Source: Paraspadella gotoi
Taxonomy: Eukaryota; Chaetognatha
Assembly (NCBI GenBank): GCA_051294375.1
Contig: CM119263.1
Coordinates: 9,726,432 to 9,790,431, forward strand
Length of the DNA stretch: 64,000 nt
Direction of reading: 5' to 3'
Every line of letters starts with the position of its first letter. The first letter of the stretch is position 1. A program made the position numbers and the translations under genes. This document shows positions 26,996-40,477 of this stretch, piece after piece. Below the pieces are notes generated by a model. It did not search any database. It saw only the letters and a list, made by a program, of their open reading frames with translations, and was not told the DNA's origin.

Positions 26996-29900
26996 GTCTT
27001 GGGAGTCGTGATGAAAGAAAAGTGAGACGCGGAAGAGCGGAATGGCTAAAAATCGGCCACATTTAAAAGAATTAGTCTGGACTGAGGAAAGTGGTATCAT
27101 TGAAGCGTAGTAAGGTGTAGCAAAATAAGAAAGTCATTTGAATTGGCAGAAAATAAAATTTTTTTTTTAGGAAACCGATGTTAAAGTTTTTTAAAAAAAT
27201 TTAAACTCGAAAATTTAAAAGAAAAAAAAGGAGAGAAAAGGAAGGAGATAAGCGGATAAGTACTAAGATTTAAGACGGAACAAAAAGAGCAAAGGGGATG
27301 AAAAGCGCATGAAAATTAGATTGGGAAAGGGCGAGAATCCGGGGGTGATATACGAATAGAATACGAAGTAAATATTAAATTTTGTAATGTATCAAAAGGA
27401 AAGCCGAGGAGTAAAATGAATTCAAAATGGAGGAACACATTCGTCATGAAATTAAAAAAAAAAAAGAAAGCGAAAAAAAAATGGAAAGGAAATGAATTGT
27501 CGTCTCTCTCGTTCCCGAGGGAGGATTTTCGCTGGAATCTTCGAAATAGGATTTTTCAGACAAAGAAAGCGTAAGTAACTTTTCTCTTAACTTTTCGTTC
27601 TTCACTTTCCACCCCCCCCCCCACCCAATTTTTATTCTATTTTCTCTCCTTTTTCTCCGCTCTCCTTCAGTCGTTCGTTTTCTAAGCTAATGTCCATGGG
27701 GGAAAAAAAGCCGACTTTATCTTTTCTCCTTTTTTCTCCGTCTTAGCTTTTTTTTCTTCTTATCTTTTCTCCTCTCAGTCTCTCTATTTTGGCTTTTTTT
27801 TTTTCTTATAAATTTTAACTTGGACTCTCTCTCTCGTTTTTATTTTAATTCTTTCTTTTCTTCGTTTCTTCTCTTCTTTTCTTTTTCCTCTCTTCTTTCT
27901 CCTCGCATCCATCGATTGTAAGAAACGTTTATGCCTCCATCCTGTAGACGGCAGACAAGTCAGCGAAAGTGTAGCCCGACCTAACCGGTCGGTTTTTATT
28001 CAGCGGCTGCCCGGACGGAGGCGTCGCCAGCAGGAGGATCGACGCAGCCGCCGCCGCGCTCGAAAAATAAAGAAAAAAATTTTTTCCAGCGGCCGTAGCA
28101 GGGCCCCGCAGCCAGCCGCAGCGGCGAAAGCGGCGACCATTCCCCGGCAGCGGTGAAAGACCGCCAGCCGCGTCGGCAGCCGCAGTCAGTCGCCGCTCCG
28201 CTGCCTTTAATGGTCCCAGCGGCAGCCAACGGAGCGGAGAACGCGGAGCGCGCGTTCCGCCCCGTCGCCGCTAGAGGGAGGGTGAGGAGGAACGCAGGAA
28301 GCGGGCGTGGCTAGATGAGCGAAAATGTCAAGAAAGGCGAGTTCGGTTATAAGGTATGAGGGTTATAGGTAGGACTTTTAAAAACCGCGAATTGTTTTGA
28401 TTGGATGTGGGATTTTAACGAGATGGCGTTTGTTTGTTTGTTTGTTTTGCTCTGTTTGTTTTCGCGTTAAAAAGGCATTCTTGTTTGGAAGGTAAACCGA
28501 AATGGTTTATTTTGGCTTAAAATCTGACGGAACCTAAAACGTTAAGTTTAACTTTAACTTTTCGTCGATTATTCATGCAGATGTATGCATCCATATTCCA
28601 TAGTTATTCACTGAATTCCATATTCTTAATTATTATTTTTTTGAATTCTTGTCATTGCCGGTAAAAATTTACGAAACCGTTGTTGCGTGAGCAACGGCTC
28701 GGCAATAAACCGATAACCTGGTAGTGACAGAATAGCATCGGTTAAATAAGCGCTCTGAAAAAATGAAAAATAAGATTGAAAATGAAAAAGCCGCAATCTC
28801 AGACTCAGAGCTTTGCAATTTTCTGCTAAGTTCGGCAAAAAACGAAAGTGCACTGCAGGTCGGGTCGATTTTCCCGTCGCCTTTAGTGACGATGATTAAT
28901 GAGTAAAGATGAGCGATGACGACGACGACGACGACGACAAACGACGACGAGCCGCTTCTAGTTCGACCGGAAGTAAAGCCAGTCATGAGGTCAAAAAGGT
29001 TTTTTCTATGTTGTTGTTGTCGATGAGGTGTAAACGCAGACTCTATTTTCTAATGATGCAAAACTCTTGACCTTTTGTTTTCTTTGTTGTTCTTCGTGTT
29101 GGAGGCGCTCGACCAAAATGTAAACGTTTATTCTGTATTCACCGCAATGTTTTTTTTTTTTTTAATTGATGTCTGAATTCCTCGGCCATTATTAATTTCG
29201 TCTCTACTTTGATTTTACGTTTGACATCAATTATCCTCCCAATAATGCGGGAAAATTGTTTATTTAATTTCACAATACTTTCCTTACAAGCGAAGTCAGT
29301 TGGAAATGTTTGCGGAAGTATTTCTGTACCAAATATTTACAATTTGTATAAATAATGATTTTAGTTTCTTAAATATTAATTAATAATAATTAAATAACGA
29401 TATTAACAAGCTTACTTACTACGTCCAGTTCTATTCAAATCATTCCTACAATAATTTATCATTTTTGAGGGATTTTTTATTCTTCAGTTTTCCTGTTGGA
29501 AATTTCCCAGATCGCGAGACCAGACGAAGGCGGAATAATTGAAACCAAAATAAACATTTGGGCGAAGCCGACTCTGATTTTCCAAGTTCTCTTTTAAATC
29601 CTGATTTCACAATGACACGTCCAGTTTACCTTCTCGTCGGTTTTTTTAAGACTATATTCAATATCCTTATTTCGCGCCAACGGATTTCGGGTCGCGATGA
29701 CATTAGCGCGTTTGTTGTCTGGAATGGTGAAAGGATGGGCGTGGCCGGACCGCGTGACAAACGACCGTGAAAAACGAGAGCGTGGCCCGACGTGACGATA
29801 ACGGGGGGGAAAATGACGATAAATCAATAAGACTTCCGGTTGTACAGGACGGGCTTGACAGGAGCCGAGTAACAATAGGAATTTTAATTATGACATCAAC

Positions 29901-30693
29901 GAGGAGAGAGAGGGAGGGAGATGGAGAGAGAGGGAGAGAGAGTGAGAAAGAGCGAGATAGCGAAAGAGAGTTAGAAAGAGTAAAATGCCGGTGAAAAAAT
30001 GTGAAAATACTTTCCGCACCTAATTTAGAACAATCGTTCGCTTGTTTATTTATTATAATTGCCTTAATAACTTTTTAAATAGATTAAGGATTTTATGATA
30101 TCAGAATTTGGTTTATCATTGGAAAAAAAATTATTAGCGGGTTAAATTTTAATTTTATTGTACATACTTTAATGACCTGTGAAACTACTTGAAATACCGC
30201 AATGAATAAAGGAAAGATAAAAAGATGAAAGGAAAACTTTAAAAAAGGAAAATAGTAGTAGTAGAAAGCATGAAAAAAGCATGAAAAAAGCATGAAAAAA
30301 CGCGAAAGAAAGAATGGGAAAAGAAGTAAAAAAAATAAAAAGATTACCAAAATAAAAAGAATTAAAAAAATCGGCGTAACGACTCATGTCGTTTGGATAA
30401 CTTTTCTTTCGTATTTATTTTTTTTCTCCTACTTAATATTGTTCTATGCAATGGCATAAAAGGTAATTGGAAAGAGAAAAAATTTCGAAAGCAAGAAACG
30501 GAGATTGTGCGGTTGGAGAGTGGAGTCAAAAAAATAAGAAATAGAGAGGTTGAAAGTTGGCGGTGAGTACTATACATAGAAAAGTGAAAAGTGAAAGATC
30601 GGTAACAGTAAAACAGTAAAAACCGACAATTTAAAAAATTTAAAAATTGGAAAGTAAAAAAATTAAAATCTCTAACAAATAACTTTAGAAAAG
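26996..30693. other. Intergenic with a GC-rich island at 27990-28290
   Basis: No gene supported. At 27990-28290 the composition turns sharply GC- and CpG-rich (repeated GCAGCCGC and GCGGCG), unlike its AT-rich surroundings; it may be a promoter or an island but no flanking exon was found. A (GAC)n patch lies near 28918-28938 and GA-rich sequence at 29901-29980. Confidence 0.45.
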
Positions 30694-30700
30694 GATATAT

Positions 30701-31439
30701 TGTGGCAGCAAGACTTAAAGCTGCCTCACTGCGTGTCCCTGTCTCACGCCTGCGTCTCAATGGTGAGGCAGGCTAAATCATCTCATTCCATCCGTGCGTC
30801 CCGGGTTCAATCCCTGGGTATCCCGGTTCTGGCTTAAATGTGACGGTGCCGGTATAAACATGCCAGTGACAGGAGGCGGTCACTGAGGGTCCGCAGCCCC
30901 TACGCCAGTTGGTGAGATACCCCGCGCCCGGGTATCACAGGCTATCCTCCCGTTGCCATAAGTGGTGAGCCCTACTCTCGAACACGCAACCGCTGCGCAC
31001 CGTGCGCCCACGCTTACGTCGCTTAGGGTATGCATATCACGCCTATGCCCTACTTCTCTGGTAAGCTCCAGACTTGCTCGCTCGCTCGCCCGCTCGCTCT
31101 CACTATGGCAATGAGATCAAAACCTTCTCTCAGACATTTCCTCAGGATTGAGGCCCCTGTGGAGAAGTCTGGTGGGGGGATCCTGTGGCAGCAAGACTTA
31201 AAGCTGCCTCACTGCTGTCCGTCCTCAGCCTCGTCTCAATGGCTGAGCAGGCTAAATCATCTCATTCCATCCGTGCGTCCCGGGTTCAATCCCTGGGTAT
31301 CCGGTTCTGGCTTAAATGTGACGGTGCCGGTATAAACATGCCAGTGACAGGAGGCGGTCACTGAGGGTCCGCACCCCTACGCCAGTTAGTGAGATACCCC
31401 GCGCCCCGGTATCACAGGCTACCTCGTCCGTTGCCATAA
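30701..31439 (+). mobile_element. Dimeric tRNA-derived SINE-like element with target-site duplication
   Basis: Two ~260 bp copies of the same unit (30701-30962 and 31184-31440) flank a ~220 bp unrelated middle. Each starts TGTGGCAGCAAGACTTAAAG and ends CGTTGCCATAAG. The whole is flanked by GATATAT (30694-30700 and 31440-31446), a plausible target-site duplication. The second copy has a pol III A box (TGGCTGAGCAGG, 31240-31251) and B box (GGTTCAATCCC, 31283-31293) about 43 bp apart, as in tRNA-derived SINEs; the first keeps the B box but has a damaged A box. No open reading frame. Confidence 0.75.
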
Positions 31440-31446
31440 GATATAT

Positions 31447-34400
31447 ATTTATATATATAATTATATATGACGATAAAAAATTTTCAAAATTAAAAGTTTT
31501 TAAAAAAATTATTAAATTATTTTTTTTGAATTTTTGCACAAAAAAAAATCAGATATATTGAAACGTCTCAAGGTGAAATTTGAATGATCCCATGGGGAAA
31601 GAAAAGAAAGCAGCAAAAAAAAATGAAAAGCTGAAAAATGGAAAATGGAAAATGGAGTGAACATTGAAATTCCCCAAAAATGAGCGACGAGGGAATTTCG
31701 GCGCGTCGAAGCGTCGAGGCGGTGGTGGCGGTGATGATGGTTGCAGGGTGTCAAAAAAAAACAAAAAACGGGAAGATGGTCCACGGGGTGGCGGGTCAAC
31801 TCTCTTAAGTAAAAATATTAATCATAAGAATTGATCGACCAAATAATCCTGTCGTCAGGTCAGCTTGGTGGTCGCGCTTTTGCTCTGAGGTGGAGAAACC
31901 GATCCGGGATCAGGTGTCTAATTTATTTAACAACGTTGTCGTTATCTTCGCCGTCGTCGGTGGCTACAACCCAGTTATCCTTTTGCTTTATTGCTTTTTT
32001 CCGCTGATTGTTTTCACCGCCGTCGCCTCGTTTTGTCGCTCGCGATGGCGTCGTCTGCCTGGGTGGCTTTTCGTGGAAGATGATTAATGCAATAACGTCT
32101 GAATGCATTGGGTTCGAGGTAAATTAAAGTTTATTATAAACTAGTTTAACTAATTAGAATTAAGAGTCCTTCTCGTTCATGAGAAATTATGGAGACGAGA
32201 AATGAGGGCACCCTGTTCAATTTAAACTGTCCAAGAGATTGGCGGATTCCGGTGACCGAGAGACAAGATGACATTAGGATCGATTAAGTAAAAAAACAGT
32301 TTAAACTTGGAGGAATTTCTCACTATTGTGGTAAACGAACAAATTGTTCGGTTACTCGTCGTGGTTAATCGCAGTTGTACGGACGAACAGCGGACCAGAT
32401 GGACTGCAGACCGGACGAACTGCGGACCGGACTGACGACCGAGCAAACATATCTTCAAAGTTCAATTTTTTTGGATTGTGATTAATTTGATATTTTTAAA
32501 CATACTTAAGTTAGTTTAGGAATACTTTTAACTTTAAATAACTGACTTACCATATATGTCTCTTATCAATTACAGTCAACTGTTAGATTAGTAAGATTGA
32601 TTAAAGGGAGAGAGAAATGTTTTTTTTTTCGCAGACCCCGACTTTATTGTGGATGACCCCAAGACCTAAAGAGTGACGCTGTTTTTTCTCCTTTACTGAT
32701 TTTGCTCTTCTTAGTCTCAGTCTCTCTTCTCTCTTCTCTCTTCTCTAAACCACCTTGATCTTAGACTTGGTAGTAAAACTCTATTTTACATCGTTTATCA
32801 CTAATTGCTGCTCACTGCAGTCATTCTTAGCTGCTCACTGAAGTCGTTGAACTGCTTAAGTAAGCTCTCCATTTTACGTCCCTTTTTAAACTTTAAGCAA
32901 AGCTCTGAGCTTTCAATGATATACTTTGAACTATTTTTATTTTACTAGCCGGTCTATTTTATGAGCCGCATGAAAGTCTTATTTTTTGTTGCCATCTCAT
33001 CACAGCTTTTTTCCATCATCTGAGCCAGCGCGTTTCTTTTTTATAATTCACAGACTGTGTCCCAAGCCGCCGCCGCGAGCGATGCTGCTTAACGTTAAAG
33101 CTCTTGAGACTCGAGGCAACTTTGACGAGCTCCGCTTTTTTACATTTTCTTCTCGTCTGAGGAGAAAAAAAAAACGCCGGTTGTGTTGTATCAGTTATTC
33201 TCTTTTAAATAAGACTGAATTAGTGATGAATTCAGTAGATATGAAATATTCTTTTTTTTTTTACTGACTTCGCTGCTTAAAAATTCAAAATTCTTTTCTT
33301 ACAATCGATTCGATCTGACAGATTTCTTTTTTTTTTTCCTCGTCAACGAAGCGAGGATGATTGTGACGGCGAAGATGACGACGATGACGAAAGCGACGAC
33401 AACAAAAGATGTCAATATATTTTGTAAAAACGGTTGACGACTTCTTCTTTTGTATCCTTTTTATTACCTCAAAACTGTTTATAACGGTTAATAATGCGGA
33501 TTTTATTTTAAAAAATGAACATTTTTACTCTTTATTATTTTTTTATTAGTATCGACTATCGAGTCGTAAGAAAAGCAGAAAAAAAAGTAGATTAAACAAG
33601 TCCTAAACATGAATGCGACACGACCAGGAAGTTCTAAGACAACAACAACGACAACGAGCGTTGCATGACGTCATCCGGCGAGAAATCTGCATCCAATCAA
33701 AGCCAAATTAGTCCTCCATCCCCGAAGAGAAAAAAAATGGCGTCTTTCTGCGGAGAAGCGCCATATGCAAAATAAACCTTTGTTTTAAAAAACGACAAAT
33801 TAGTTATGTTTTTAAGGTATATTTTACATTTACAGGTTTACACTGTAAATTACAGGGATCTTGTGGAAGACCTTTTATCAATTCTACATTTCTTAGACTT
33901 TGCAATGGGAGGAGCGCCCTATTTATCAGAAGCTTAAGTGGCGGAGTAAATACAGCCGTCCTTCTCTTTACTTATTTATTCAAATAAATGAAGATAAATG
34001 CGAAATTTCAATGAATAAAAGAGCAAAGGCCTTTAAGGTGTGATCATTAGGGTGGAGTGATGAAAAGATTAAGCGAGTTAACAATATTTTTTGCTGCTTC
34101 CGTATTAAATTAAAGTATTAATGAATTAAAGAAAAACAGATTCGGATTCGTCAGAAAAAAAAACTTTTATAAAATATATTTTATGATATTTTAAAGTTAA
34201 AGCTGTGAAAAACGATAAAAATGGTTTATCATATAATAGGTTTTACTACAGAGAGTTAAAAAGTTAAGAATTTTGATCTTTTTTTCAAATTTGGACACTG
34301 AAGACAAATAAATTTATGATAACATGTTTTATATTTTTGATCAAACTTTTTGTGAGAAATCTGAACCTTTAATAAAAATTTTGAAAACATTATTTTGAAA

Positions 34401-34774
34401 ATGTCTTATTTTATAAGGATAATACTATAAATATATTATATTTTGCTTTTATGTTCCCGAAACAATATTAACAAAATACTGTTTGTATTTAATAATCATA
34501 CTATCACGCATATAATTATTATTGTTAATTGGCTCAAATCAAATGTTTGTTCGCAAATGCTCCCCTCTAGTGATTAGTGATGTATCAACAAACTCAAAAA
34601 GTACAAAAAATATTATTCTGTAATACAGTTTTATTTAAAAAATAATATTCTGCATAAAATAAAATTCAATTTTCTTTGAAAGAGAATTAATTCATTCATA
34701 AGTCATGTTTTTTGTAGTTTTTTTTAAAGGCAGGATGTGAGAAAGATTCATTCTCTCTCTCTCTTCTCTCTTCT

Positions 34775-34811
<37 letters not shown>

Positions 34812-35021
34812 TCATCCATCAGAATGATAATACCGTACTACGTATATCCAAATCTCAAAATGCGTCAAGCGACAAAGAACTTTACACTTTGGAGCCAATG
34901 GAGTTTTTTTTTATCCAAGATGCTTTACATATTTTTCTTTTGTATAATCTTGGAAAGGTGAGAGGTTTCTGGTTTTCTGGATTTTATTCTCTTTTCTGTC
35001 TGACAAGAAAAGAAGCCGATC

Positions 35022-35059
<38 letters not shown>

Positions 35060-35565
35060 CCTCTCCCCCCTCTCTGACATTACCGCAATTCGCGCTTTGC
35101 TTCCTGTTAACTAGTTTAATTAGCTTATTCTTATTTTTTTTTTCTTTCTTCAAGGCTTTCTATCGTTCTATTTCTGCTTCCCTCTTTATTTTTTTTCTAT
35201 TCTCACCAAGAAGCCTGTCTGGTTCCTCTCTACCACTTTACTTATTTCTCTCTGTCAACAAATCCGTTGCTTTCAAACGCAACGCCCCTTATCTCCTATC
35301 TAACTCTTCGAACCTTTGAGCCACGCCTACTTCCAGGCTCTTCCTTTCCTCCTTACACTCTTCTCTTCCATCGCCCCTCCGCCCCTCCGTACGCTTCCCC
35401 CCCTTTTGTTTTTCTTACTCGCCGCTAAAACAGGCCACGCCCCCTAGCGCCCTTTCCCCCCTCCTCTCGCGCCCCGATAACCTTTCGCGCAATCTTTTTG
35501 ATTGAGAGAATCGAGTTTCTGAGCGGAATTCGCGAGGCGCGAAGGCCGAGGAAGCGAAGATGGCA

Positions 35566-35617
<52 letters not shown>

Positions 35618-36230
35618 CCATCCCTCTCTCTCTCTCTCTCTCTCTCCCTCTCTCGCTCTCGCCCTTGAAGGAAAAGAAGACACTAAAGGAAATTCAAGGA
35701 GAAAAGACAATGAGAAAAAAATCTGGAACGAAATGGCATCGAAGAGACAAAGCTACTCGTAGAAGCCAAGAAAATTTGGAAAAACTCAAAAGTAAAAACT
35801 GTGACGACGGTTTTTAAAAAAGCAAAAATATTAACCTTGAAACTAAAACTCTTGCTAGTTGTTTCTGGGTATTTTTAAATTAGTGTATTATCACGAATTG
35901 TAAGACAAAATTTGAAATAATTTTGAGGAAAAATAATATACAGAATTTGCGTAAAACATTTCAAAACATTTCAAACATTTTTTTTAACGTTGATATTCAA
36001 TAATTTAATTTCTAATATTATCATATTTAGGTTTGTAATATTTATTTTTTGTGGAATATGATAACATATTTAAATGTTGAATTCAAATTGAAAATTGAAG
36101 GATTTTTAAATTAATTTATTTAATATCCCTCGAGCGAACTAACGACAAGGACAAAAACATTCACGTCTGCTTCGTCGCATCGAGAAAAAGTAAAATTTAA
36201 AAAGAAGAAAAAAAAGAAAAAGTGAATGGA
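31447..36230. other. Intergenic, repeat-rich; no gene seen
   Basis: AT-rich with (CT)n blocks at 34757-34806, 35022-35056 and 35570-35648, and a GAC/GAT patch near 33365-33410. The segment at 34340-34420 shares GAGAAATCTGAA and surrounding spacing with 47465-47510, suggesting a diverged dispersed repeat. No supported exon. Confidence 0.5.
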
Positions 36231-36235
36231 AAAAG

Positions 36236-36412
36236 GACAGTGAAAAAAGGAAAGTGATAAAAGTGAAAAAAGAAAAAAGAAAAAATGACAGTGAAAAAAG
36301 GAAAGTGAAAAAAGGAAAGTGAAAAAAGGAAAGTGAAAAAAGGAAAGTGAAAAAAGGAAAGTGAAAAAAAGGAAAGTGAAAAAAGGAAAGTGAAAAAAGG
36401 AAAGTGAAAGTG
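36236..36412 (+). repeat. 14 bp tandem repeat GGAAAGTGAAAAAA, about 12 copies
   Basis: Consecutive copies of GAAAAAAGGAAAGT with small length changes. Confidence 0.95.
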
Positions 36413-37687
36413 GAGAGGAAGTCGAGGATTGAATAGAGTGACAGAAGATTTAGTCGAAGTCGAAGAATCGAAAGAGATGGGTGGATTCTGGATAGAATTA
36501 GAGATGATCATCGGCTGAAAGAATAGAGGGGAAAAAAAGAAGAAAAAAAGTAGGAGTTGATGTACAAAGAGCTGGAGGAAAAGAGAATGGTGTCGAAAGC
36601 ATGAGGTAATAAAATGGCTCCAATTAACCAAGGCCTTTTACTTTACAATCCAATTAAATTTAAACGCGCCCCGTCAAAACAAGACGACAAATAAGAGTGA
36701 TAAAAGAAAATTCAGGGGAAAAAAATGGATTGAATTAGTAGAGAATCGGTGAATGAGATTCGACGGCGAGTTGACTAATACGTTTCGAAGTCGTGACGGG
36801 GTGTTGGCCGGAGTGGCCTTTCGCCGGAGATCCAGGTGCGAGAAAAAGGGAGATTTGATTAGTCGACGTCATTCGTGACCTCCGCTCGTGCGCAGCGCTC
36901 CACCGGCTTCTTTCTTCGATAAGGATCGAAAACCCAAATTTTGTTTGACAATCAGGGACGATTTATTTGTTACGTACCGAAGTCTTGTGGTTTTTTGTTA
37001 AAAATAAGGTAACAGAGACGAAATTGTATGGAAGAAATAATATATTTTTCGGGGTTTGGTTGTTTTTTTTTTTTAAAGAAAATATTACATTATTTCTTCG
37101 TGTAATCTGACAAAAATAAACCCCCCTACAGTGTAGGACCCTACAGTGTAGGACCTACAGAACACCTCCGAATCCAACTGATTCGTTTTTCATGAATTCA
37201 AGGCTCCGAGCTCAATCTGAAGGCAATTCGTCACCGCCAATACCTTTCCCTCTCTCTTAGTCCTTGAGGCTCAAGTCCTGAATTAATTCTCCCTCGTTGC
37301 CGCTAAGCTTTATGACTCCAACCAAGCTCGTTCTCTAGAGATAATCTAACCCGCAGGCTGTAGCTATTTTAGAATTTCGCCGGCCATATTTACGGTTTCG
37401 TGGTCAAAGGTCGAGCGAACGACGGCGCGTCGAAATTGGTCGAGAGAGCCCATACCTGGCTTGTCGAACATTACCTGGTCTTAACTACCCGGCGTCGGCC
37501 GCGAGAGTGTGCAAGAGAGTGTGCCAGAGAGAGAGGGAGAGCGAGAGAGAGAGAGAGAAATTAAAAAAAGAATTTATGCGTCGAGAATTATGGTAATGCG
37601 GTTCTGGTCGAAGGAAGAACTTTTAAATTATGGAACCGATTTTTTTTTTCGCACTGGGGCGACGATGGGGAATCTAGGCGAGACACG

Positions 37688-37735
37688 GTCTCAGGGTCTG
37701 AAGGTCTGAAGGTCTGAAGGTCTGAAGGTTTATAG
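37688..37735 (+). repeat. 8 bp tandem repeat GGTCTGAA
   Basis: About five copies of GGTCTGAA. Confidence 0.9.
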
Positions 37736-39531
37736 GTCTAGAGGATTCGAATAAATTCGAGGAAAGAGATGCTCATGAATGAAGGATGAAGGATTCTGAC
37801 CAAAAGTCCAAAAGTCTTAAGCTTTTTTTGAAATCAAATCTAGATACGTGACCGTTTTGAACGATGGCTAAATAAACTAAATCTTTATTTTTTTTTTGTA
37901 AGTAATAGGTTTTTAAAGATTCTAAAGGTTCAGGGTCTAAGATTTTAAGGGGAGGCTGAGAATTTTATCTTGCATAATCAGGTAATTAAAAAAGCAAATG
38001 AATCGCTCGCATAACGAGGAGTCGGCGAAGCCGCGGCCCAGTGAAGTAGCAAACTCCTATTCAATCTTGATTATTGCTAATCACGGATGATTAAATGATT
38101 TAATGATTAAATGATTTTAATTGTTCAATAAATTATAATTTTTTTTATGAAAATTTTCAAATTACTTGTTTCACTATTTTATATTTTTATATTTTAATAT
38201 TTTTATGAAGGATTTAGTATTTAATCTATATTATGTTATTTATTTATTTATTTTTTTGGTCTGATCGACCGACCGACCGAAAAGAATCTTCGCGAAATGC
38301 GTCGACGCATCCGCAATGAGATTCCGTGTCGCGACGACCAGACGAAAATCGGCGACGCTGACTGAGACGTCGCCGTATCGTTGACCGAGAGCCTGAGAAC
38401 CCGGACTGAGACGGGCTTCGTTATTAAAATGACGGAGTCGTTATATCCGAGTTCCATCGCACCGAATAACTTAACAAATATTCTGTATATCGAATATTCC
38501 GCCTAGTTTGAGAGGAGGGTGATGGACGATACAGATACGGCCGTAGAGAGAAGTGGAAGGGATGGCAGGGGAAGACCAGGGGGGGGGGCAGACTCATCGT
38601 GGGAACGCTAGGGGGGCGTGGCGAGGAGAAGAATTTCATTTAGCGTCTCCCGGATCCTCCCACCGACGTTCCAAAATAAAAACAATTTCAAAAGAATCCG
38701 ATTACGAATTAGAATATCTCTCGATTTTTTTTTTTTTTTTTTACTTTTTTATCTCCATTGTAGAATTTGAATTTCGTTCCGTTTTTTCCCCTTTTTTTTC
38801 CCCTTTCCTATTTTCAACCATGAATTTTCTTTATTGATTTCTTACTTTATCCGAAAGACTCGCTTTTTTTTTCTCCAAGACTATTTCTCGCTTTTTTTTT
38901 ATCTGCTCGAGTTTTGTTTCTCTTTTCTCTCATGAATTTTCTCTTTCATCGAAAACATGTTATGTAATATGCACATACCAACATACACTTGATTTATCTG
39001 TCCATGAATATTTCTTGCTTCGTTCAAGGAGTTTTTTTTTTCTCCTTTCCTCCCATTTTTCTTTCCTATAAATATTTCCCACTTTTTTTTCTAGGTTTTT
39101 TTTTTTCTCCTTTTTTTTCCTCCGTGAATTTTTCTTTCTTTTCGTTTTTCTTCCCAGAAAATCCTCGAGGGGAATTAATTTCCATTCACCGAAGCGACGA
39201 TCAGTTTTTCGCCCATAAAACTTTTTCCAGGATGGAATCTCTTGTCCCCGACGAGATGCCTCTCTTTTTTCTCTCTCTCTCTCTCTCTTTTTTCTCTCTC
39301 TTTCATTTTATAAAAGATTTTAATTTATTTTTCTTCGGCAAAACGAGAGACGATAATTTCATGGTTTTTTTTTTGTTTTTTTTTCAAAATGTCGTGAAAA
39401 TTCTCGAGATAAGAATAGGAGCCTTTATTCCCCTTTTTCTTTCTCTTCTATTCTCCTTTCTCTCTTTTCTCTCCTCTCTTTCCTCCCTCCCGTCGAATTC
39501 TTTCTCCCTTTCTTTTTATCTTTCGCCCTAG

Positions 39532-39687
39532 CGTCTTCGAAAGGAATCGCTCTGCGGCGGCGGCTGGCGGGATGCAGCGGCAGCGGGACTGCTTCGCCCG
39601 CGCTTCCGCAAGCCCTACCGCAGCAGCCCTTCGTCCGCCGCGTCGATGGTGCCACGAGCCCAGGCGCTGGGTCATCCTGATCTCCCG
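39532..39687 (+). CDS. Low-confidence candidate exon
   Basis: A GC-rich 156 bp segment (exactly 52 codons) lies between a strong polypyrimidine acceptor ending CCCTAG and a CTCCCG|GTGACG donor. The open frame reads RLRKESLCGGGW and later RFRKPYRSSPSSAASMVPRA. No homology recognised and no neighbouring exon found; the opposite strand is also open. A CpG-rich regulatory patch is an equal alternative. Confidence 0.2.
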
Positions 39688-39713
39688 GTGACGTCAGCGT
39701 ACGAAGAGGAGAC

Positions 39714-39775
<62 letters not shown>

Positions 39776-40416
39776 CTGGAAAAAGTCAAAGCCCTTGAAT
39801 GGAACAGCTCCGAGGACGAACATATGGAGGAAGGAGAGGCAGGGACGGTGGGAACGGAAGTAGGAAGGGGGGAGCAGGGGGGGAAGAGAAGAGGAGAAGG
39901 AATCTATGAAGAAAAAGTTTCGTTTCGGTTCAAATCTTCGCTTTCGGGATGCGGGGAGTCTGAGGTCGAAGCCCGGCGACGATTTAGAGCCTCGGCGTCC
40001 ATCTTGGATTGGAAAAGGCGTATATAACTTCAATTTCAATAGAACATTTCCTCAAAATCAAATTGAAACAAAAAAATCACGAAACAATTTTATACTTTTG
40101 TACTTTTATTTAGCCGACTAAATTTAGTACAGGCTTTTTGACAGCTGGGTTTTGTTTATAACTTTATATTCTACGTTAATTGGTGCCTTGTCCGGAGCTC
40201 ATCCTTAAAAATCATAAAATAATAGGAGAATCGATGTGGCAAGTCTCTCGCTTTATGGCCTCAGGCGGTTGTCCTTCTCAATTTGTGTCCGAGACAAGAA
40301 CGACTTTCTCATCGCTTCCAAATATGAAGAGCTGTCACCACAGGAAGTCCCTCCTTCGAGGAACTGAAACAGAAAAACCGCAAAGCTGCATCGATTTTAT
40401 AAAGTGCAATGACCGG

Positions 40417-40477
<61 letters not shown>

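Noticed and set aside
26480-27100. 206-residue repeat-containing minus-strand frame
   Set aside because: It is the translation of the ~79 bp purine minisatellite; period and composition explain it.
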